NCBI GenBank assembly: GCA_001683825.1
Contig: LXTR01000038.1
Coordinates: forward strand, 124,001-188,000
Reading direction: 5' to 3'
Source: Flavobacteriaceae bacterium CP2B
GTDB lineage: Bacteria > Bacteroidota > Bacteroidia > Flavobacteriales > Flavobacteriaceae
Length of the DNA stretch: 64,000 nucleotides
The translations under genes were made by a program, and so were the position numbers. This document shows, piece after piece, positions 27,631 to 36,013 of the stretch (the first letter of the stretch is position 1; each line of letters begins with the position of its first letter). A model generated the notes under the pieces. The model was not told the origin of the DNA. It made no database searches and saw only the letters and a program-made list of their open reading frames with translations.

Positions 27631-27876
27631 CTAGCCGCCACTTACAGGGGGGATCAGGGCGATCTCATCATAATGGTTGATGGGCAAGGCGTCATCCGCA
27701 TAGGAATTGTTCACGGCCACCGCTAGAGAAGAGAGCTCCTTTAGGCGGGGATATGTTTTCCCCAGGTAGGCCTTCAGCGCACCAACGGTATTTAATTGCC
27801 CGGTGTTGGAGAGGGGCATGGAAAGGCTATTGCTTCCTACAATATCCTTGGTCACTCCAAACAGTAATATCGTCAT
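27631..27876 (-). CDS. moaD: Molybdopterin synthase small subunit MoaD
   Basis: This 81-residue ubiquitin-like protein ends in PPVSGG; the C-terminal Gly-Gly is adenylated by MoeB and then carries the thiocarboxylate used to make the dithiolene of molybdopterin. The rest has the usual strand pattern, starting MTILLFG. It starts two bases after the stop of the Mo-binding subunit gene. The large subunit MoaE is not in the window. Confidence 0.88.
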   Translation of the reverse strand: MTILLFGVTKDIVGSNSLSMPLSNTGQLNTVGALKAYLGKTYPRLKELSSLAVAVNNSYADDALPINHYDEIALIPPVSGG

Positions 27877-27878
27877 AG

Positions 27879-30050
27879 TTATCCTATTATTTCCTGATCC
27901 GGTACCCGAAGCAGTTCCGGATACTTGGTAAATGGCTGTTTATACAATCGTTTTCCGGTTGCGGCCTTAAAGGCATTGGCAATGGCCCCCCCTGCCGGCG
28001 GAAGGGTAGGCTCGCCCAGCCCGGTGGGCGACAATTCGTTTTGCAGGAAATGTACTTCCACCTCGGGTACCTCCTTCATCCGTATCAACCTGTATTTGTC
28101 AAAATTTTGTGCCTCTGGCACCCCGTCCCGAAAGGCAAAATCCCCGTACATGGCATGACCGATGCCATCTATAACGCCGCCTTCGGCCTGGTTCCTGGCC
28201 CCAAGGGGGTTCACTACAATACCGCAATCTACCACACAAGTGACTTTTTTCACTACCGGCTGGCCATTTTCTATGACCACATCGGCAACTTCCGCTACGT
28301 GGCTGTTATGGCAATAATAATTGACAAAACCCTGGTATACCCCTTCGGGTTGGGTGCCCCAGCCTGATTTTTCGACCGCGGCCTTAATAACAAGTTCCAT
28401 GCGCTCGGGAGAATACTGGATGCGTTCGTCTGTGGTGCCTTTCACATTTTGCAGGAGGTCGAGCCGTAGTTGGACCCGGTCTACATCCATCATCTCTGCC
28501 AGTTCGTCAAAGAAACTCTGTTCCGCATAGGCCAGGAAGTTGGTATAAGGTGCCCTCCAGGCACCCGTGGTAATGTTGCTCTGGTAATTGGCCACATCTA
28601 CCTGGTAGTTTTCAATGGCCCCTGCCGGGAAAAAGTTAGGGATAAGCCCATACATGTTAGAATTGATGGCCGCTTCCTTGAGGTGATAGCCAGTTACCTT
28701 CCCGTCCCTCACCGCGGCCCTGATGCGGTACTTGATCGCGGGGCGGTAAATGCCCGCTGTCATATCGTCTTCTCGCGTATATATTACCTTGACCGGTTTT
28801 TTCGCCAGGTTGGAGACCAGGGCGGCTTCAAGGGCAAAATCGCCGTACAACCGGCGTCCAAATCCCCCTCCGATACGGGTCATCTCCAAATGGATGTCTT
28901 CAAAATCCCGTTCCAGTTCCTCGGCAATTTGTTTGGCGGTCCTTTCAGGGGTCTGTATGGGCCCCACCAGGTGGATCTTATCTTCCGTAACATGGGCGTA
29001 AAAATTCATGGGCTCCAGGCAATTGTGCGGCAGGAAGGGCGATTCATAGGTGCGTTCCAATACCTTGTCTGCCTGAGCAAAGGCCTTTTGGATATTGCCA
29101 TCTGACCGAAGCGTTTCAAATTTTTTGCCGTCCAGCAGTCCGAGCAGGATCTTATCGTGGTCTTCGGTGGTTTCCAGTCGGGTATCCTCCACCCATTTTG
29201 CTTTCAGTGCTTTTTGGCCTTTCATGGCCGACCAGGTATCACTGGCCAGGACCGCGATCTTATCCCCAAATTGCAGTACATCGGATACCCCCGCGACCGC
29301 ACGTGCTTCTGTATCGTCAAAAGATTCCAGCTTCTGCCCAAAGGCCGGTGGCCTCAATACACAGGCATGCACCATGCCCTCCGCTTTATAATCCAGCCCG
29401 AAAAGGCGTTCTCCCGTGACGATTTTTTTGATATCCACATTCCGGGTGTCCTTCCCGATAATTTTAAAATCCCTTACTTCCTTAAGGGTGACGTTCTCCG
29501 GAACTTCCAGGGCCGCTGCATCGTTCACCAATTCACCGTAGCCCAGGCTTTCACCGGCCGCATTGGTAACCACTCCCTCACTGGTGGTACATTCAGAGGG
29601 GGCTACGCCCCAACGGGCTGCGGCGGCGTTCACCAACATTTGCCGGGCCGTGGCCCCTGTTTGCCGTAAGGCCTCCCATCCAAAACGGATAGACTGGCTT
29701 CCTCCGGCCACTTGCCGCGTGTAGTTGTTGGTATCCAAAATCCCCTGTGCAACCAATACCTTGTCCCAGGACACATCCAGTTCTTCTGCGATGATCATCG
29801 GCATAGAAGTCTTGACCCCCTGCCCCACTTCGGGGTTGGGCGAAAAAATGGTCACGGCACCGTTCTCCGCAATCTTGATAAAGGCATTGAAATCATTGTA
29901 GTCCAAAGCTGCCAGATCTACCGGGGGTTGAACCTTGGGTTTGCAGGCGGTGAACAGGTTAAAGCCTATCAGTAGCCCGCCTCCGGCCAAAGAACTGGTC
30001 CTCATAAAGGCCCTTCTGCTGAATGCTAATGTGGGTGTTGAAGATGACAT
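27879..30050 (-). CDS. Xanthine dehydrogenase-family Mo-binding subunit, Tat-exported
   Basis: The 723-residue protein begins with a twin-arginine signal (SRRAFMRTSSLAGGG) and a lipobox-like FTAC before the mature part, so it is a folded, exported periplasmic enzyme. It belongs to the isoquinoline 1-oxidoreductase beta-type (aldehyde oxidase/xanthine dehydrogenase Mo-binding) family: GGGFGRRLYGD, the catalytic Glu in LGEPTLPPAGGA, and several Mo-cofactor loops. Together with the 2Fe-2S subunit it oxidises heterocycles or aldehydes using water oxygen. No FAD subunit is nearby, so electrons probably pass to a cytochrome or quinone. Substrate unknown. Confidence 0.9.
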   Translation of the reverse strand: MSSSTPTLAFSRRAFMRTSSLAGGGLLIGFNLFTACKPKVQPPVDLAALDYNDFNAFIKIAENGAVTIFSPNPEVGQGVKTSMPMIIAEELDVSWDKVLVAQGILDTNNYTRQVAGGSQSIRFGWEALRQTGATARQMLVNAAAARWGVAPSECTTSEGVVTNAAGESLGYGELVNDAAALEVPENVTLKEVRDFKIIGKDTRNVDIKKIVTGERLFGLDYKAEGMVHACVLRPPAFGQKLESFDDTEARAVAGVSDVLQFGDKIAVLASDTWSAMKGQKALKAKWVEDTRLETTEDHDKILLGLLDGKKFETLRSDGNIQKAFAQADKVLERTYESPFLPHNCLEPMNFYAHVTEDKIHLVGPIQTPERTAKQIAEELERDFEDIHLEMTRIGGGFGRRLYGDFALEAALVSNLAKKPVKVIYTREDDMTAGIYRPAIKYRIRAAVRDGKVTGYHLKEAAINSNMYGLIPNFFPAGAIENYQVDVANYQSNITTGAWRAPYTNFLAYAEQSFFDELAEMMDVDRVQLRLDLLQNVKGTTDERIQYSPERMELVIKAAVEKSGWGTQPEGVYQGFVNYYCHNSHVAEVADVVIENGQPVVKKVTCVVDCGIVVNPLGARNQAEGGVIDGIGHAMYGDFAFRDGVPEAQNFDKYRLIRMKEVPEVEVHFLQNELSPTGLGEPTLPPAGGAIANAFKAATGKRLYKQPFTKYPELLRVPDQEIIG

Positions 30051-30141
30051 AGGATTGATTTTGTACTTGGTTTGTTAATGCTGTTAGGCCCGGTGCAATG
30101 CGCTGTGGCACAATTCGCGGGGACCCATGATGGCGGGGAAC

Positions 30142-30600
30142 CTATTTTTTCGAAGCCGCCAGCGCTACAGCCCTGTAGATCCTGGTATAGGAAGCACAGC
30201 GGCAAATGTTGCCATGCATGGCCTGCTTAATCTCGGCTTCGGATGGGTTGGGGTTTGTCTCGAGAAAGGCGGAAGCTGTCATGATCTGACCTGCCTGGCA
30301 ATAGCCGCATTGGGGGACATCCACCTCTTCCCAGGCCAACTGGACCGGATGGGTGCCATCTTCCGAAAGGCCTTCTATGGTGGTAATGGATTTGCCCTCA
30401 GCCATGGCAGCGGTCAGGGAACAACTCCGGACCGCCTCCCCGTCAAGGTGTATGGTACAAGCACCGCACTGCGCAATACCACAGCCGTATTTGGTCCCTA
30501 CCATATCCAAATGGTCCCTTAATACCCACAGCAACGGGGTATCCTCACTGACATCCACCGTGCGGGAAACCCCGTTTACAGTTAGTTGATACGTTGGCAT
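30142..30600 (-). CDS. 2Fe-2S subunit of the xanthine dehydrogenase-family enzyme
   Basis: The start at 30600 ([13 protein letters not shown]) gives 152 residues; the frame extends upstream but without protein character. The N-terminal ferredoxin-like domain has [15 protein letters not shown] for the first cluster, and the C-terminal helical domain has [10 protein letters not shown] and ICRCASY for the second. It transfers electrons from the Mo subunit encoded 91 bases downstream. No Tat signal is seen, so it would be carried to the periplasm by the partner. Confidence 0.92.
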   Translation of the reverse strand: MPTYQLTVNGVSRTVDVSEDTPLLWVLRDHLDMVGTKYGCGIAQCGACTIHLDGEAVRSCSLTAAMAEGKSITTIEGLSEDGTHPVQLAWEEVDVPQCGYCQAGQIMTASAFLETNPNPSEAEIKQAMHGNICRCASYTRIYRAVALAASKK

Positions 30601-30662
30601 ACTTGGTGATTTTGAAATTCGGTTGAAAGAAAAAGACTTTGCTAAATTCCTTAACAAGTTAC

Positions 30663-30670
30663 CAAAAATA
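30663..30670 (-). promoter_or_regulatory. Candidate -7 element of the molybdenum enzyme operon
   Basis: Read on the minus strand this is TATTTTTG, a match to the Bacteroidota -7 consensus TAnnTTTG, about 65 bases before the 2Fe-2S subunit start. A good TTTG at -33 with the usual 19-21 base spacing was not found, so it is a candidate only. Confidence 0.35.
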
Positions 30671-30911
30671 AAGGTTTATACTTTTTTATTTAACAGTTGC
30701 AAAATTGATTTTAACAATTATTTAAAGGGGGGGGGCTTACGTCACCACCTGGTTTTTTACGTGCCCGCGCGTTTCTCCGCCAACATACCCAAGGTTGGTA
30801 ACCTTGCGATTTCGAGCAGGGGCGAATGCAAGTGGCCCCAGATTCTTTAACCTATGTTAATGGATGGCAACGACCTGCTCCGGAAATTTGGGCCTAAATA
30901 AAGTAACCACA

Positions 30912-31196
30912 ATGAAAACAATGGCTACTCCCCCATTGCCGTTAGTTGCCCTGTTGACCGGTTTCTCGGTACTGGCGATGACGATGATCGATTACCATTT
31001 AGGCGCCAGGGCAGAATACATAAATGCCTGGGCCATTTGGAACCGGCTGTTGATAAGGGGCTGTAACGTACCCGACTGCCTGGCCTTAAAGCAGTTTGGG
31101 GTCTTTGGGGCAACGATATTGATGCTGCTGGCCAACATGGTGCTGGGAATCCTGATGCACGGATTATACAGTGCTGTAAAACCGTTTTTCCAATAG
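30912..31196 (+). CDS. Hypothetical two-helix membrane protein
   Basis: A 94-residue ORF starting MKTMATPPLP on the opposite strand from both neighbouring operons. It has two clear hydrophobic segments, one near residues 8-28 and one near the C-terminus, separated by a loop with a Cys pair and basic residues. The lone plus-strand position, the convergent neighbour downstream and a plausible topology support it, although no family is recognised. An upstream in-frame ATG at 30864 adds low-complexity residues and is less likely. Confidence 0.5.
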   Translation: MKTMATPPLPLVALLTGFSVLAMTMIDYHLGARAEYINAWAIWNRLLIRGCNVPDCLALKQFGVFGATILMLLANMVLGILMHGLYSAVKPFFQ

Positions 31197-31247
31197 CCCG
31201 GCTTGGATAATTTCGTGGGGATACCTTTGCCTTATAGCGGCCCCAGG

Positions 31248-31958
31248 CTATAAACTGCGGGTGTCCAGGTAACAGCTGACATCGGGGTGCAGCCAAAGGA
31301 AGGAAGCCGGCAAACTGGTACGCACCTCGGCTTTCTTCAGGGCGTCTATGATCTCTTTCTTACCGGGGCCTGTAGCCAAGAGGATCACTTTTCTGGACTG
31401 AAGGATCTCCGACATGCCCAGGGTAAAGCCAAAGGAGGGTTTTTTGTCCATGGCCGCCAGCATGCCGTGGTTCCTGGATGCCTTGCTGAGCCGGGCAATA
31501 TGGCAATAGGGCGACAACACATCGGCGGGCTCATTCAGACCGATATGGCCGTTGGTCCCCAGGCCCAATATACACAGGTCTATGGGGCCGCATCCCTCCA
31601 GGGCCCGGGCCACCCGGGCGCATTCCAAAGCCATATCCCCGGCATCGCTTCGAAACCCTATATAGCGTTCTGCTGGAATTCCCAAAGGCCGCAACAAGTG
31701 CTTTTGGAGGTATTCTTCGCAGGAATAGGGGGATACCGGATGCAGGCCTGCCCATTCGTCGAGTTTAACGATCCCGAGGGATGCGAAGAGCTCCGGATGT
31801 TCGGCAAGGCCGTTGACCAAACTCCGGTAGGTCCCTACGGGCGAGTTTCCCGTAGCCGCACACATCCATAAAGCCGGTTTCTTTTGAAGTTCCCGTAAAA
31901 TGGCCCCGGCAGCCTGCCAGCTCATAACGGCATCATCGGTACATGGGATAAATTTCAT
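31248..31958 (-). CDS. Glucosamine-6-phosphate deaminase/6-phosphogluconolactonase family protein
   Basis: The 236-residue protein has ATGNSPVGTY, LDEWAG and GLGTNGHIGLNEP, the three motifs of the NagB/6-phosphogluconolactonase fold. NagB converts glucosamine 6-phosphate to fructose 6-phosphate plus ammonia. The motif set fits NagB better than the lactonase, but the surrounding genes concern sugar oxidation, and divergent members act on other amino sugars. It overlaps the next gene by four bases (ATGA), so it is the last gene of that operon in the direction of transcription. Confidence 0.85.
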   Translation of the reverse strand: MKFIPCTDDAVMSWQAAGAILRELQKKPALWMCAATGNSPVGTYRSLVNGLAEHPELFASLGIVKLDEWAGLHPVSPYSCEEYLQKHLLRPLGIPAERYIGFRSDAGDMALECARVARALEGCGPIDLCILGLGTNGHIGLNEPADVLSPYCHIARLSKASRNHGMLAAMDKKPSFGFTLGMSEILQSRKVILLATGPGKKEIIDALKKAEVRTSLPASFLWLHPDVSCYLDTRSL

Positions 31959-32509
31959 CGCGCCCAGGCCTTATCACCCTCATTATAGGGAATACACCCC
32001 ACGAACTTCCCGGGGGTGGGATTATACCGGAGCGCTTTGGTGGCACCTGGTTCGGAACTAAAATAACCCCACAGGGTCAGCTGCTTGAACATGCTGAAAT
32101 AATGCGTTTCCCCTTTGCCGGCCGCCTCCCGGGCTTCCTTATCCAGGGGAAGCAGCAACCCGTACCGCTCTATGGGGGAGAGTTCCATAAAACCCTTGCC
32201 GTATTCCCGTTCAGCCCGCTGTCGTATTTGCCCTAATCCGTCTATGAAGCGTTGCTGTTCTGCCGGAGCATAACAGTCTGTTACGATGGTTTTCATAAAA
32301 ATTCCGATCCCGGCATCCTTTGCCCCGGGGGAGCGGTCGGTGGCCGGCAGGATGGTTTCCCCCAACTCGTCCAATAACGCGAGATCGCTTGTGGTGATCA
32401 ACCCTGACTCCCTGTTGGCCCGTTTACAACCGTCCAGGAAGCACGCTGCGCCAATCACAGTGGTTCCCAATATGCTGCCGGTCAACTTCAACGCATCTCT
32501 CCTGTTCAT
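31955..32509 (-). CDS. Gluconate 2-dehydrogenase subunit 3-like protein, Tat-exported
   Basis: This 184-residue protein begins with a twin-arginine signal (NRRDALKLTGS) and a Cys-containing hydrophobic end. It matches the gluconate 2-dehydrogenase subunit 3 family, small Tat-exported subunits that carry a GMC-type flavoprotein partner through the Tat system; examples include glucoside 3-dehydrogenase LacC and related proteins. The GMC gene is the second gene upstream in the same operon. It has no catalytic residues of its own. Confidence 0.85.
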   Translation of the reverse strand: MNRRDALKLTGSILGTTVIGAACFLDGCKRANRESGLITTSDLALLDELGETILPATDRSPGAKDAGIGIFMKTIVTDCYAPAEQQRFIDGLGQIRQRAEREYGKGFMELSPIERYGLLLPLDKEAREAAGKGETHYFSMFKQLTLWGYFSSEPGATKALRYNPTPGKFVGCIPYNEGDKAWAR

Positions 32510-32515
32510 CTTTCC

Positions 32516-33607
32516 TTATTTTACCTCTTGTTTCTTCCAGAGTTTATAGGGTTTATCTACCTGGGTGGTAAAGGGCATCATGACCTTTTTCCCACTGCCT
32601 GCCGAGGCATAGGCCGCGAAGATCAATTCCAGTACTGCCCTTCCGTCTTCCCCTGTCACCAGGGGTGGTTTGTCGTGTTTTACGCAGTCCACAAAATGGG
32701 CAAACTCCTGGGGAAACCCGTAGTTCCAGATTTCCTCATACATGGTAAAACTCCATCCAACGGTATTCCCGGCTTTCTCAACCGCGTAACCGATGCCCTT
32801 GCTGCTGTAGGTTTGTATGGAATTTCCCTGTAGCACATCGGCATAGGCCACCCCTTCGGAACCGTGTATCTCGGCCCTGTCATCCATTCCCCCCAGTTTG
32901 GTCCAACTCTCCTCCGCCAATCCGATGACCCCATTCTCAAATTCCAGGATGATAATGGCATTGTCATCCCCGCGCGTCTTGTCTTTATGGACGCTTGTAG
33001 CCATCTGCGCGTAGACGGAGCGTACAGGATTGTTTCCATTGAGCCAGCGAAAAAACTGCAGGGCGTGGCAGCCCATATCCATGGTCACCCCTCCTCCAGA
33101 CCGTTCCACATCCCAAAAGTGGTCTGCGTGCGGGCCATCGTGTTTCTCCGATTGTTTGAACAAAACAGGGGCCCCAAGGGCGCCTTCATCCAACAAGGCC
33201 TTTAGCCGTACGTACTTGGGGGTAAAACACAATTCCTCGGCATACATCAGCTTCACCCCGGCTTCCTTGCAGGCATTGATCATTGTATCGGCTTCTGAGA
33301 GGTTCAGGCACAGGGGCTTTTCCACCACTATATGTTTGCCTGCCGCCGCCGCTGCGAGGGTAATTTCACAGTGGGTATCGTTGGGGGCCCCGATGACCAC
33401 CATGTCGATCCCGGGCATGGCCAACAGGTCCTTTAAGTCTGTGAAGTAATGGGGGATATGGTGCCTTGCCGCGAAATCCCTGGCATTTCCGGGCGTGGGC
33501 GACATTACCGCCAATACCCGGGCATCCGAAACACTTTTCAACGCTTCGGCGTGGATGGAAGAGACAAACTGTGAACCCACCAAGCCGATTCCAATGGTAT
33601 CTTTCAT
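32516..33607 (-). CDS. Gfo/Idh/MocA family oxidoreductase
   Basis: The 363-residue protein has the dinucleotide-binding start GIGLVGSQFVSS and the catalytic EKPLC motif, then the C-terminal alpha/beta domain. Members oxidise or reduce sugars and inositols with NAD(P), and some act at the 3-position or on keto sugars. It has no signal peptide, so it works in the cytoplasm, unlike its neighbours. Placed between the GMC and subunit 3 genes, it probably handles a keto-sugar or related intermediate after import. Confidence 0.85.
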   Translation of the reverse strand: MKDTIGIGLVGSQFVSSIHAEALKSVSDARVLAVMSPTPGNARDFAARHHIPHYFTDLKDLLAMPGIDMVVIGAPNDTHCEITLAAAAAGKHIVVEKPLCLNLSEADTMINACKEAGVKLMYAEELCFTPKYVRLKALLDEGALGAPVLFKQSEKHDGPHADHFWDVERSGGGVTMDMGCHALQFFRWLNGNNPVRSVYAQMATSVHKDKTRGDDNAIIILEFENGVIGLAEESWTKLGGMDDRAEIHGSEGVAYADVLQGNSIQTYSSKGIGYAVEKAGNTVGWSFTMYEEIWNYGFPQEFAHFVDCVKHDKPPLVTGEDGRAVLELIFAAYASAGSGKKVMMPFTTQVDKPYKLWKKQEVK

Positions 33608-33616
33608 GTGTTGTGT

Positions 33617-35317
33617 TTATAAACGTCCTTGTTTAAACTCTTTGGCCGCAAAATTGGCAGCGCGGGCCGTAAGTGCCATATACAGGATAGAAGGGCTTTG
33701 GTTCCCGGTACTGGTCATACAGGCCCCGTCGGTGACAAATACGTTTTTGCATAAATGTAACTGGTTCCATTCGTTTAACAACGAGTCCCCGGGATCCTTA
33801 CCCATGCGTACGCCCCCCATTTCGTGGATGTCCAAGCCCGGGGCCTGTCCGCTATCGCGGGTACGTATATCGGTACAACCAAATTTTTCCAGCATTTCGG
33901 TCCCCTGTTCTAAAAAATCGGCCAGCATTTTCTCGTCGTTCTCATCATAGCCTACCTCGGTGACCAGCAACGGAATACCCCATTGGTCCTTCTTATCGGC
34001 GCTGAGGAATACCCGGTTGCCTTTCTTGGGAATGGTTTCTCCCTGCATGTACATATAGATGTACCAATCGCCGGCTTCGGAAACCGCGTGCTTAAAATCG
34101 GCCCCTATCTGTACTTCACTATCGGGCAGGTGGTGTTTTCGTTCCCGGTACGCGCCGCAAAACGTAGTATACCCTCCCACAAAGTCCATCTCCTGCCTTT
34201 TCAGGTTCCTGAAATTGGCCAGTATGGGTTCAGAGGGATTAAAGCCGTACATGTAGGAATCCCCGAACCCGGGCATGCGTCCACTGACCGACCCCCGGTA
34301 GAGGTGGAAGCCGATGTGGGTGCCCAACAGGCCATTATCATTCCCAAGGCCATGAGGAAACCGGGAAGAATTGGAGTTCAGCAGGATGAGGTTGGTATTC
34401 AGGGCCGAAGCATTCAGGAAGATGATCCTGGCTTCATAGATGAATTCCTCGTGGGTATTGGTGTCTATAACCTTAACCCCTGAGGCCCGGCCAGTGTCCT
34501 CATTGTAGCGCACGGAATGCACCACGGAAAAAGGGCGTATCGTGAGATTCCCCGTTTTGTCTGCCCAGGGAAGTGTGGAAGAAACCGAGCTAAAATAGCC
34601 CCCAAACGGGCAACCCCGCATACAAAGGTTCCTGGCCTGGCATTTTCCGCGGCCCTGCTGCAGGTGAATTTCCTCAGGTTCCGTGAGATGGGCCCACCTG
34701 GCGTGCACCAGGTGGCGGTCCGGGAAGTGTTCCTGAACGACCTTGTGCATATGTTTCTCCACGCAATTGAAGTCAAACGGCGGTAAAAATTCCCCATCGG
34801 GCATGGCCTCAATGCCATCTTTCGTCCCACAGACCCCGATAAATTTTTCCACATGGGAGTACCAGGGGGCAACATCATTGTACCCTATGGGCCATTCTAT
34901 CCCATAACCATCCCGGTGGGGGGCCGTAAACTCATAATCGCTCCAGCGCTGACAGGCCCTGCCCCAGGTAAGCGACTTACCGCCTACCTGATATCCCCGG
35001 ATCCAGTCAAATGGTTTTTGTTGTACATAAGGGTGGTCTTTGTCCTGTATGAAGAAGTGTGCGGTGTCTGCCCCAAATCCCGCGGCTTTGGAAATCAGTG
35101 GGTTCTGTTCGTAAAATTCCCGGCTCATACGCCCGCGGTATTTGAACTCCCAGGGATGCATCTGTGCTGTAGGGTAATCTTTCTGGTGCACCACATTCCG
35201 CCCCCTTTCCAAAACCAGGGTCCTGAGCCCCTGCTCACAAAGCTCCTTGGCGGCCCATCCGCCCGAAATGCCGGAGCCGACCACTATGGCGTCAAAAACT
35301 TCCGCTGGCTGTTGCAT
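33617..35317 (-). CDS. GMC-family flavoprotein oxidoreductase
   Basis: This 566-residue protein has the FAD-binding motif VVGSGISGGWAAKEL at the start and the C-terminal GMC segment IHEMGGVRMG and STGNQSPS, which carry the catalytic histidine and asparagine. A short cysteine-containing segment (NLCMRGCPFGGY) resembles that of glucoside 3-dehydrogenase-type enzymes. No signal peptide is seen, fitting co-export with the Tat-carrying subunit 3-like partner. It probably oxidises a glycoside hydroxyl, passing electrons to a cytochrome. It starts nine bases before the Gfo/Idh/MocA gene in the operon. Confidence 0.9.
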   Translation of the reverse strand: MQQPAEVFDAIVVGSGISGGWAAKELCEQGLRTLVLERGRNVVHQKDYPTAQMHPWEFKYRGRMSREFYEQNPLISKAAGFGADTAHFFIQDKDHPYVQQKPFDWIRGYQVGGKSLTWGRACQRWSDYEFTAPHRDGYGIEWPIGYNDVAPWYSHVEKFIGVCGTKDGIEAMPDGEFLPPFDFNCVEKHMHKVVQEHFPDRHLVHARWAHLTEPEEIHLQQGRGKCQARNLCMRGCPFGGYFSSVSSTLPWADKTGNLTIRPFSVVHSVRYNEDTGRASGVKVIDTNTHEEFIYEARIIFLNASALNTNLILLNSNSSRFPHGLGNDNGLLGTHIGFHLYRGSVSGRMPGFGDSYMYGFNPSEPILANFRNLKRQEMDFVGGYTTFCGAYRERKHHLPDSEVQIGADFKHAVSEAGDWYIYMYMQGETIPKKGNRVFLSADKKDQWGIPLLVTEVGYDENDEKMLADFLEQGTEMLEKFGCTDIRTRDSGQAPGLDIHEMGGVRMGKDPGDSLLNEWNQLHLCKNVFVTDGACMTSTGNQSPSILYMALTARAANFAAKEFKQGRL

Positions 35318-35344
35318 CCTATGGTTTTAATGGTAGTGGCACGG

Positions 35345-35965
35345 CTACTCCTGTAGTGCCTTATAGCTTACTTCCTTAAAATAGACCACATCATCCGATC
35401 CGTGGTTTTGCAACCCAATATACCCCTCGGCAGGCCTGGCCCCCCGGTCGGGTTCATAGGTCTCCACTTTTTCCGGTACGGGTTCCCCCTCAGTGTAATC
35501 CGTCACCAGCGTTCCGTTGACATAGACAAGGGTTCGGTCACCCTCCAGGGTGATCTCCATGGTATTCCAGGCATCGGGGACGGCCGGGGAAGCCTTCGCC
35601 CGGGTAAGGGAATACAAAGCCCCGGTTTTGTGGTAGTCGTCTCCCCTATCGTCCAGCTGAACTTCATACCCCTTGTTCACAGGCATCCAGGCTTCCTCAG
35701 GCTTTTCGGGGATACGGATAAAAACCCCTGCATTGTTCTTGTCGGCCCCTTTGTACACGACCTTCAGGGTCACGTTGCCAAATTTCTGCCCGGTATACCA
35801 CAACAACCCCATGCCCCCCTGGGTCCTGAGCATCCCGTCCTCGATCACAAACTGCCCTTCCCCTACATGTTCCCATCCATCAGTGTTCTCGCCGTTAAAC
35901 AAGGGCGTCCATTCCTGGGCATAAAGGCCCGACGTAATCAAAAATACTAGCGCGAATAATTTCAT
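35345..35965 (-). CDS. DUF1080 (3-keto-disaccharide hydrolase) family protein
   Basis: From 35965 (MKLFALVFLITSG) this is 206 residues with a signal peptide ending YAQ. The mature domain is a DUF1080 jelly-roll with the opening WTPLFNGENTDGW, the middle NAGVFIRIPEK, and a C-terminal GYIGLQNHG strand. Some DUF1080 proteins hydrolyse 3-keto-glycosides. Immediate linkage to GMC, subunit 3 and Gfo/Idh/MocA genes strongly supports that function here. Stop and start spacing to the GMC gene is 27 bases. Confidence 0.88.
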   Translation of the reverse strand: MKLFALVFLITSGLYAQEWTPLFNGENTDGWEHVGEGQFVIEDGMLRTQGGMGLLWYTGQKFGNVTLKVVYKGADKNNAGVFIRIPEKPEEAWMPVNKGYEVQLDDRGDDYHKTGALYSLTRAKASPAVPDAWNTMEITLEGDRTLVYVNGTLVTDYTEGEPVPEKVETYEPDRGARPAEGYIGLQNHGSDDVVYFKEVSYKALQE

Positions 35966-36013
35966 GGTTTCTATCATTGTAAGTTACTATTTCGGGTATG
36001 CGCTGTGGCGTGC

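Noticed and set aside
28470-29105. A 211-codon plus-strand ORF antisense to the Mo-binding subunit
   Set aside because: Shadow of a well-conserved gene; no start or domain features.
30727-30734. A run of eight G residues upstream of the hypothetical membrane protein gene
   Set aside because: It might be a phase-variable tract, but it is not placed within a promoter or coding start that I can support.
30925-31296. A 123-codon minus-strand ORF overlapping the hypothetical membrane protein and the end of the NagB-like gene
   Set aside because: It overlaps a better candidate on the other strand and the 3' end of an intact gene.
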